A stretch of DNA of 57,684 nt from GCA-2725625 sp964574215. GTDB lineage: Bacteria > Pseudomonadota > Alphaproteobacteria > Rhodospirillales > UBA2165. The translations under genes and the position numbers were made by a program. Within the stretch, counting starts at the first letter, position 1. Each line of letters begins with the position of its first letter. Below are positions 51,565 to 57,684 of this stretch, one piece after another. The DNA lies in contig CAZNLR010000033.1 of the NCBI GenBank assembly GCA_964574215.1, positions 1 to 57,684 on the forward strand, read 5' to 3'. The notes beneath the pieces were generated by a model that was given only the letters and a program-made list of their open reading frames with translations, did no database searches and was not told where the DNA came from.

Positions 51565-53925
51565 TTACGCCACGGCGACGGTCACAATCTCGACAATTTG
51601 TTTGATGTTTATGGGCTTGGTCACATATTGCTGAAAACCGGCATCCATTGCTTTCTCTATTTCCTTGGGCATGGCGTTTGCGGAAACGACGATCGCCGGA
51701 ACGCAATTGAGTGAATCGATTTTTCGGATATGGCGTAACGCTTCCACTCCATCCATGCCGGGCAAGTTAATATCCATCAGAATAACGTCCGGCATACATT
51801 CTTCAGCCATTTCAATGCCGATCTCTCCGGTCCGTGCGTGGACCAGCCTGATATTGGGCATTCTTTCAAATATTTTTTTCATCAAAGACAGGTTTGCCGG
51901 ATTGTCCTCGACGTATAGGGCCGTCTTATTTGGCTTGTTTTGCGCACAAAATTGCTCACCGACGATGTCGTCATATTTATATTCTTTAGAGCCCTCCTCT
52001 TCCTCTTCGATTAATTCTTCGGCCAGGGGCAGCTCGAACCAGAAAGTGCTGCCGACATTTTCCTTGCTTTCAAAGCCGATGCGCCCGCCCATCAGCTCGA
52101 CCAATTGCTTGGTGACGGTCAGGCCGATGCCGGAACCTTCGATTTCCGACGTTTCCCGGCCCAACCGGCTGAAAGGTTTGAAAAGTTCGGACTGTTTATG
52201 TTCCGGAATTCCATAACCCGTATCCTGCACGCTGATCCTGAACCTATCGCTCTCGGTCGGCGCACATTGAACGCTTATGGTGCCGCCTTCCCGGTTATAT
52301 TTTGCGGCATTGGAGATAAGATTGATCAGGATTTGCTTCGCCCGCGTGAAGTCGGCGGAAATGAAGGGAAGACTCTTGTCCAGAGGAATCTCGGTCAGGG
52401 TCACATCATACTCTTCCAATACGGTTTCCGTCATTTCCAGACATTCACCGATAATATTGGTAACGGCCAGAGGCTCTATCGACAGCGTAACGTTTCCGGA
52501 TTCGATTTTCGCCAAGTCCAGAACTTCATTGATCAACGCCAACAAATGTTCGCCACAGCTTAGTATGAGCCTGACGTTTTCGTCCTGGGTGTCCGTTAAC
52601 GGATTTTTTTGATCGTAAACAAGCAACTGTCCGAAACCCAGAATACCGTTCAGGGGAGTCCGCAATTCATGGCTCATGGACGACAGAAATTCCGACTTCG
52701 CCTGATTGGCGTGCTCCGCTTCGTGCCGTGCGATTTCCAGGTTTTCCTGATGCTTTTTAAGTTCGGTAATATCGGAATGCAGCGTGATAACGCCGCCGTC
52801 CGTCAGTTTCTGTTTGGTACAAAGAATCCAGTTGTCGTCCTTGGTCTGGTACTCGAAAGCGGAAAACTCCTGTTGATGACCATGGCGGCGCTTAGAGACC
52901 CACTCCTTTTTATCCACTTCCGGCTGATACTGGTGAACGATATCGGCGCGCAGGTTTATGAAATTTTCAAATTCCAGGCCTTTCACCAATAGGTCTTGGG
53001 GAATCTCCATCAGATGTTTGAAACGTTGATTGCAGGTCACCAGCCGGTTTTTGTTGTCCCACATGGCCATGCCGGATTCGAATTTATCCAAGGCGCCGAT
53101 CAGATCGTCGTTGATTTTGGCGGCCAGCCTGGCTTCCGTGATATCGGAAACGGTTCCCCGATAGCCGATTAAGTCGCCTTGTTCGTCCCATACGGGCTTG
53201 CCGTTCAGGCGCATGTATACGGAATTTTTCGTCGATAAGTTCAGTTCGACTTCTTCATCCTTGATGGTCGCATTCCCGTCTTCCTTCTGCTCAGCTAATT
53301 TGCTGAGAATGAGTTCCAGACAAGCGGTCAAACTTTCTCTGATTTCCTGCTTGTCGCCGAATTGGTACAGGTTTGTGTAATTTCCCGAGAGGAAGCCGAT
53401 TTTACAATTGGCATCGGCCTCCCAGATACCGTCCGACATTGAATTGACCAGATCGAGCAGCCGGTCCTCGCTTTCCTTCAAGGCTTTTTCGGCATAGATC
53501 CGCTCGTTCAGTTCCCGCATCAACTGTTCCGTTCGCTGGGCGACCGAAACTTCCAGTTCCTCGTTGGTTTGTTCCAGATTTCTGTTTGCTTCTAAGAGAG
53601 CCAGTTCCGTCTGATCCTTGGCGTCCCGTTCCCTGGTGATACCCTCAATCTGGTTGCGTAGTTCGGAAAACAATTGGTGCAGTGCATAGGCGAAGAACAG
53701 CACGAAACCGCCGGTGATGGCGTTTATCAAATGATCCGTGCGGTAGGAAAAATCAATGGGCCAAAGCTGAATACCTTCAAGCCAGATATAGGTGCGGGCG
53801 AAGATAAACACCGCCATCGCCGCAAACAGGCCCGTCTGCCAGTTTCTGAATTTCAGAAACAGCCTGATCGTGACCCAGGCGGCGGTGCCACGCAGCAAAA
53901 TCGCTATCAACAACAATACGTTCAA
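51565..53925 (-). CDS. Membrane hybrid histidine kinase with PAS domains and C-terminal receiver
   Basis: 786 residues, TTG start at 53925 behind a G7 ribosome site. N-terminal membrane part with three helices (about 2-22, 32-49, 70-86); coiled coil 88-150; PAS domains at about 153-265 and 275-390; HisKA with phospho-acceptor His419 in SHELRTPLNG; HATPase with N box (LINLISNAAKYN) and DTGYGIPEH; then a receiver with phospho-Asp in DVILMDINLPGMDG, near residue 710. A phosphorelay sensor whose signal is unknown; no adjacent response-regulator partner. Confidence 0.94.
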   Translation of the reverse strand: MNVLLLIAILLRGTAAWVTIRLFLKFRNWQTGLFAAMAVFIFARTYIWLEGIQLWPIDFSYRTDHLINAITGGFVLFFAYALHQLFSELRNQIEGITRERDAKDQTELALLEANRNLEQTNEELEVSVAQRTEQLMRELNERIYAEKALKESEDRLLDLVNSMSDGIWEADANCKIGFLSGNYTNLYQFGDKQEIRESLTACLELILSKLAEQKEDGNATIKDEEVELNLSTKNSVYMRLNGKPVWDEQGDLIGYRGTVSDITEARLAAKINDDLIGALDKFESGMAMWDNKNRLVTCNQRFKHLMEIPQDLLVKGLEFENFINLRADIVHQYQPEVDKKEWVSKRRHGHQQEFSAFEYQTKDDNWILCTKQKLTDGGVITLHSDITELKKHQENLEIARHEAEHANQAKSEFLSSMSHELRTPLNGILGFGQLLVYDQKNPLTDTQDENVRLILSCGEHLLALINEVLDLAKIESGNVTLSIEPLAVTNIIGECLEMTETVLEEYDVTLTEIPLDKSLPFISADFTRAKQILINLISNAAKYNREGGTISVQCAPTESDRFRISVQDTGYGIPEHKQSELFKPFSRLGRETSEIEGSGIGLTVTKQLVELMGGRIGFESKENVGSTFWFELPLAEELIEEEEEGSKEYKYDDIVGEQFCAQNKPNKTALYVEDNPANLSLMKKIFERMPNIRLVHARTGEIGIEMAEECMPDVILMDINLPGMDGVEALRHIRKIDSLNCVPAIVVSANAMPKEIEKAMDAGFQQYVTKPINIKQIVEIVTVAVA

Positions 53926-54097
53926 GGGTTCCCCCCCAAATCAACGGCGGTTAACTGATTTTTATATTGTTCAGAATGGCAGAATTACGACGATATTTTT
54001 GTTTCCATTTATTTCATGAGTTTGCAGTTAGACGTCTTGACCACGTGTGTGATGCACTGGTCCTGTTTGGTTCCTCATGGTAATGCGCGGGCAAACG

Positions 54098-54132
54098 AAA
54101 GGCCGGTCTGACTAACCGTCAGCCGGCCTTTT
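54098..54132. terminator. Bidirectional hairpin terminator
   Basis: AAGGCCGG-T-CTGAC pairs with GTCAG-CCGGCCTT around TAACC, with TTTTCC on the plus side. On the minus strand it terminates the 57-residue gene upstream. Nothing else is seen between 53926 and 54097. Confidence 0.7.
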
Positions 54133-54159
54133 CCTCAAGAAAAGATTTTTTGTTTTATA

Positions 54160-54333
54160 TCAACTCGTTGGCAGCTTTTTCGACCAGTCGATGGCGCCGT
54201 AATTCTTGCGGTACTGTTTGGTGGATACCGTTGGCGCTTCACCATTGGTGCGGCTGGATTTTTCAGCGTTTTGCGGGTTAGACGGGCAGCTTTCACAGGC
54301 CGAACCGGCGTTTGCTTCTGAATTATTAGACAT
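54160..54333 (-). CDS. Small protein of unknown function (57 aa)
   Basis: Starts MSNNSEANAGSACESC; the C-E-S-C pair is the only distinguishing motif, in an Asn/Ser/Glu-rich, probably unfolded chain ending TKQYRKNYGAIDWSKKLPTS. It has its own hairpin terminator 28 bases downstream, which supports a real gene. No ribosome site stronger than AGGA at some distance is seen. Function unknown. Confidence 0.45.
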   Translation of the reverse strand: MSNNSEANAGSACESCPSNPQNAEKSSRTNGEAPTVSTKQYRKNYGAIDWSKKLPTS

Positions 54334-54547
54334 ATCGATCAAATCCTAATTTCGTTCTCGACCCAACTTACCCGCCAAATTGCGGGCGGCAATTGTTCAA
54401 TAAGGCAACTATTTAGAAGCCAAACAACAAAATTTCAAGTGGGTTGGGGAATTTTTTGCTCTCTGCACCCTCCCCTTTTGACTATCATACCTACGCCGTC
54501 ATACCAATCGGTAAGAATAGCGGGATTTACAATCATACCGGACGAAA

Positions 54548-55639
54548 ATGGAAACTGCTGACATGTGGCCAAATCAAAGCCTGATGGATCTGTTTGAGAT
54601 AGAGTTACCGATTGTTCAAGCGCCCATGGCAGGCGCCAACGGTTCCGCCATGGTGATCGCCGCATCGGAAGCCGGCGCACTTGGATCACTCCCGTGCGGC
54701 ATGTTAGACGCCGAAAAGGTGCATGCCGAGACGGGCATCATCCGTCAGCAGACATCGAAACCGGTGAACCTGAATTTTTTCTGCCATAAACCCGCTGAAC
54801 CCGATACGACACGAGAAACCGCCTGGAAGGAAATTCTGTCTACCTATTACACCGAGTTTGGTTTGGATGAACATTCAACGGCCCCATCCGCCAACCGGGC
54901 GCCTTTCGATGAGGTCATGTGCGGGATTGTCGAAGAAATCAGACCAGCGGTCGTGAGTTTTCATTTCGGCCTTCCGGTGAAGACGCTGTTGGACCGGGTG
55001 AAAGACGCCGGCAGCAAGGTAATAAGTTCGGCAACGACCGTGGAAGAAGCAAAATGGCTGGCCGACAATGGGTGCGATGCGGTAATCGCTCAAGGATATG
55101 AAGCCGGCGGCCATCGCGGCATGTTTCTCACCGACAATATCACGAGCCAGCCGGGAACGTTCGCCTTGGTGCCTCTGGTCGCGGATGCCGTCGATATCCC
55201 GGTTATTGCCGCCGGGGGCATTGCCGACGGTCGAGGTGTCGCGGCGGCTTTTGCCCTCGGCGCGGCGGGTGTTCAGATCGGCACAGCTTATATGTTTACG
55301 CCGGAATCTCTCATCAGCGATCTTCACCGCCAGGCCTTGAAAACTGCCCGGGACGACGAAACGGCGCTCACCAATCTCTTTTCCGGCGGACCGGCGAGAG
55401 GAGTGATCAACCGGTTGATGCAGGAAATAGGCCCGATATCTGACGCCGCACCCGCCTATCCCCGCGCGGGAGGAGCTCTGGCGCCTCTCAAAAAGGCGGC
55501 GGAGGCCAACGGCAGCAGTGATTTTTCCTCCCTTTGGTCGGGACAGGCGGCCGGCCTCGGTCGGGAAATGACGACCGCCGAATTGACCAAAAAAATAGCC
55601 CAGGATGCCTTGGCGTTGTTCAAGGAATTCGGCGCATAA
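54548..55639 (+). CDS. Nitronate monooxygenase-family FMN protein
   Basis: 363 residues. TIM-barrel with LPIVQAPMAGANG and MVIAASEAGALGSLPCG near the N-terminus, KPVNLNFFCHKP, GCDAVIAQGYEAGGHRGMF as the phosphate/FMN loop with the catalytic His, and PVIAAGGIADGRGVAAAFALGAAGVQIGTAY. Class I nitronate monooxygenases oxidise propionate-3-nitronate and similar compounds using FMN and O2. It stands alone. Confidence 0.93.
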   Translation: METADMWPNQSLMDLFEIELPIVQAPMAGANGSAMVIAASEAGALGSLPCGMLDAEKVHAETGIIRQQTSKPVNLNFFCHKPAEPDTTRETAWKEILSTYYTEFGLDEHSTAPSANRAPFDEVMCGIVEEIRPAVVSFHFGLPVKTLLDRVKDAGSKVISSATTVEEAKWLADNGCDAVIAQGYEAGGHRGMFLTDNITSQPGTFALVPLVADAVDIPVIAAGGIADGRGVAAAFALGAAGVQIGTAYMFTPESLISDLHRQALKTARDDETALTNLFSGGPARGVINRLMQEIGPISDAAPAYPRAGGALAPLKKAAEANGSSDFSSLWSGQAAGLGREMTTAELTKKIAQDALALFKEFGA

Positions 55640-55819
55640 AAATTACGGAAGAATTGGTGCCCGCGTCCGGATTTGAAAAGATTGCTATAATTAAACAATT
55701 AAATAATGTATTATTTTTTATTTAATAATTTTTTTGTGTAATTTTGTTGATTTAATCCTTAGCTCTGTGTAATAAATAAAATTATTGTTTGAACAGATTT
55801 ATTCGTAAGGAAAATTACC

Positions 55820-57433
55820 ATGTCCGCAGTTCCTGCTGCCAGCGAGCCGGCAGTCGCTTATTTTACTCGGTCGCCCCAGTTCACGTTGAATCCCGACGGC
55901 TTCGCACCCTTGGCCGGTATCATCGAATTCGAAACCAATTTGCCGAGTTATGCCGAGATTACGGTTAACGATGGCGACCGACTGTGGTCTATCCCCACTG
56001 GTCCCACCGGAAATTCAAGTAAGGAATATTCAAACAAACATCGCTATATCGTGCTTGGTATGCGGCCCAACCGTGATCATGCAATCGAGGTAACCGTTGA
56101 ATTTGAAGATGGGCAGAAGCTGGCCGGTGAAGAACCGATCCGCTTTGCAACTGATTCCCTGCCGGATGATATCCCGGCTGTCGAGGTGCGCCACCATGTG
56201 CCCGGTCGGACCGAGCCCGGTGTAACGGTATTTGGTATCCGCAAATCAAATCGTATGGGCGCCAAGAATTACGGCTATATGGTCGCCGTTGACGCCGCCG
56301 GAGAAATCGTCTGGTACCGCAATGCCGGACACACCACCGGCGATATAAAGCGCCTGAAGAACGGCAACATTTTGTATCTGTCCTTCGATAACCGGGCGGT
56401 CGAATATGATATGCTCGGCAATATCGCCAACGAATGGTACGCCAATGCCCGCTGGCCCGACCTGGAAACCGATTATGAAAATGCCATAGCGGTCGACACT
56501 GACGCCTTCCACCATGAAATATTCGAGATGGATAACGGCAATTTTCTGGTGCTCGGTATCGAGACCAGAATCTTCAAGGATTATCCGGCCAGCGAGGACC
56601 CCAACGACGATACGACGGAAAATGCCGAAGTCGTCAGCGATGTGGTGATCGAATTCGGCCGCGACGGCTCGGTCGTCAACCGGTGGAGCCTGTTTGATAT
56701 ACTCGATCCCTACCGTCTCGGCTATGGCTCGTTGAGCGGTTTTTGGGACAGAAAGGGCATCCCGAATTCCCGCGATTGGAGTCATGCCAACAGCGTCGTT
56801 CACGATACGGCCGACGACACGCTGGTACTATCGCTCCGCCATCAGGACACCGTCGTCAAATTCGAACGCGCCACCGGTCAATTGGTATGGATCCTTGGCG
56901 ATCACGACAATTGGCAGGCGCCATGGTCTCAATATCTGTTGCAGCCGGAAGGCGACCTCACCTGGCATTACCATCAGCACAACGCGCAAATTACCGACCG
57001 GGGCACCGTTCTGGTATTCGATAACGGCAATCACCGGGCCAGTCCGGGCACGGAAAAACTCCCGGCCGCCGATAACTACAGCCGGGTGGTCGAATATAAA
57101 GTCAATGCGGAAGCGAAAACGGTATCGCAGGTCTGGTCCTATGGCGGACCGGAAAGCAAAACCGGCGAAAACAGTTATTACTGCCCCTTCATTTGCGGCG
57201 CCTCGATACTGCCGGAAACCGGTAACGTCCTCGGCGTCTTCGGCGGCCTCCTCACTGACGAGTCCGGCCGGCAATCGGAAGACCCAAACGCCGACACCGG
57301 CTGGGTGCGCATGGTCGAAGTCACCGGCGACGCCAAGCAGGAAAAAGTCTGGGAACTCTTCATCGACGAGCGCGCCCAGAATAAAGGCTGGGACGTCTAC
57401 CGCGCCGAACGGTTTGCCAGTTTGTACGGTTAA
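55820..57433 (+). CDS. Arylsulfotransferase (ASST)-like protein
   Basis: 537 residues. An N-terminal beta sandwich (about 15-115) precedes a six-bladed propeller. Candidate catalytic residues match ASST: His in FHHEIFEMDNGNFLVLG, His in DWSHANSVVHD, Arg in LSLRHQDTVVKF and His in HYHQHNAQI. PAPS-independent transfer of sulfate between aryl esters is the known reaction. No signal peptide is evident and no DsbL/DsbI pair is nearby, unlike in E. coli. AAGG lies about 10 bases before the ATG. Preceded by a very AT-rich 180-base spacer. Confidence 0.85.
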   Translation: MSAVPAASEPAVAYFTRSPQFTLNPDGFAPLAGIIEFETNLPSYAEITVNDGDRLWSIPTGPTGNSSKEYSNKHRYIVLGMRPNRDHAIEVTVEFEDGQKLAGEEPIRFATDSLPDDIPAVEVRHHVPGRTEPGVTVFGIRKSNRMGAKNYGYMVAVDAAGEIVWYRNAGHTTGDIKRLKNGNILYLSFDNRAVEYDMLGNIANEWYANARWPDLETDYENAIAVDTDAFHHEIFEMDNGNFLVLGIETRIFKDYPASEDPNDDTTENAEVVSDVVIEFGRDGSVVNRWSLFDILDPYRLGYGSLSGFWDRKGIPNSRDWSHANSVVHDTADDTLVLSLRHQDTVVKFERATGQLVWILGDHDNWQAPWSQYLLQPEGDLTWHYHQHNAQITDRGTVLVFDNGNHRASPGTEKLPAADNYSRVVEYKVNAEAKTVSQVWSYGGPESKTGENSYYCPFICGASILPETGNVLGVFGGLLTDESGRQSEDPNADTGWVRMVEVTGDAKQEKVWELFIDERAQNKGWDVYRAERFASLYG

Positions 57434-57453
57434 GGCAGACTCCCTCTCTATAT

Positions 57454-57471
57454 CGTCATGCGCGGGCTTGA
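57454..57471 (+). repeat. CGTCATGCGCGGGC repeat, partial copy
   Basis: CGTCATGCGCGGGCTTGA, repeated at 57660 with two changes. It resembles the palindromic REP-like repeats common between alphaproteobacterial genes. Confidence 0.6.
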
Positions 57472-57545
57472 TGTATGGCGGGTATGGCCGGAGCTCACTT
57501 ACTCGAACAGGATTTTAAGTCTCTGTAGAGAAATGGGAGAAACAC

Positions 57546-57572
57546 GGGGACATGTACTCGTTACGTGTCCCC
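57546..57572. repeat. GGGGACATG palindrome, copy 1
   Basis: Arms GGGGACATGTA and TACGTGTCCCC around CTCGT, one G-T wobble. Repeated 53 bases further on. Confidence 0.75.
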
Positions 57573-57598
57573 GGATTGGCCCAGACTGGAGAGACATG

Positions 57599-57625
57599 GG
57601 GGACATGTACTTGTTACGTGTGCCC
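57599..57625. repeat. GGGGACATG palindrome, copy 2
   Basis: Arms GGGGACATGTA and TACGTGTGCCC around CTTGT; differs from copy 1 at two positions. Both may be remnants of the same mobile or regulatory element. Confidence 0.75.
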
Positions 57626-57659
57626 GGACTGTGGCGACTGTGCGAGACCATTCTATCAC

Positions 57660-57684
57660 CGTCATGCGCGGGCGTGACCCGCGC
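57660..57684. repeat. CGTCATGCGCGGGC REP-like palindrome, truncated by window end
   Basis: Contains the perfect hairpin GCGCGGG-CGTGA-CCCGCGC (57666-57684). It may continue beyond the window. Confidence 0.7.

Noticed and set aside
1..57684. tRNA, rRNA, tmRNA or CRISPR arrays
   Set aside because: I scanned for TpsiC-arm-like GTTCRANNC with flanking stems and for regularly spaced direct repeats and found none; a tRNAscan-SE or Infernal run would settle it.

Overview
The window looks like chromosome of a free-living, motile, respiring alphaproteobacterium, probably close to Rhodospirillales. This rests on gene content: RpoH and groESL with a CIRCE operator, alphaproteobacterial-type flagellin, CheW, hemerythrin and MCP, malate synthase G, and a CGTCATGCGCGGGC-type intergenic palindrome. 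There is no rRNA, tRNA, CRISPR array, prophage or intact transposase in view.

Layout. 1-4 kb: groEL (5' end only) and groES under CIRCE control, then rpoH with a long leader holding two tiny ORFs, a CoxG-like protein, a small membrane protein and a beta-hydroxyacid-type dehydrogenase. 4-6.5 kb: an ArsR/AHSA1/GST operon with a palindromic operator inside its promoter, and a secreted protein made of two copies of an unrecognised cysteine-paired domain. 6.6-12.6 kb: an alpha/beta hydrolase convergent with a four-gene catabolic operon (CoA transferase, glutathionyl-hydroquinone reductase-like GST, UbiD-type decarboxylase, acyl-CoA dehydrogenase). 12.8-16.4 kb: an AMIN/beta-barrel protein, a DMT transporter and a catalytically broken HtrA-like protein. 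16.4-20.2 kb: an AT-richer island of four unrecognised or weakly recognised genes interspersed with seven copies of a short imperfect palindrome. 20.3-25.2 kb: prfC, a SpoIIAA-like protein, a response regulator, an AsmA-like/HIT pair and cheW. 25.3-29.7 kb: feruloyl-CoA synthase-type ligase, a secreted unknown and an FAD oxidoreductase. 29.7-36.2 kb: bacteriohemerythrin and a Cache-type MCP with an FNR-like site, typA, a MATE exporter and a DksA-type zinc finger protein.

36.2-39.8 kb: two TauE/SafE permeases bracket an ACMSD-type amidohydrolase and a periplasmic thioredoxin-fold gene whose first active-site cysteine codon is TGA, followed at the right distance by a perfect 7-bp hairpin. I read this as a selenoprotein (W-Sec-P-P-C), the most notable item here. 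39.8-47.3 kb: an orphan cytochrome c/d1 (NirN-like) protein, glcB, and a large cyclic-nucleotide-binding protein with an unrecognised 500-residue front half. 47.3-57.7 kb: a lysine-rich exported peptide, a DsbA-family protein, flagellin, an FMN alpha-hydroxyacid oxidase, a secreted metallo-beta-lactamase-fold hydrolase, a hybrid histidine kinase, nitronate monooxygenase and an arylsulfotransferase-like protein, ending in tandem palindromic repeats.

Functionally the region combines heat-shock control, aromatic/acyl-CoA catabolism, redox and sulfur handling, and oxygen-aware chemotaxis. All functional assignments are from motif reading without database searches.
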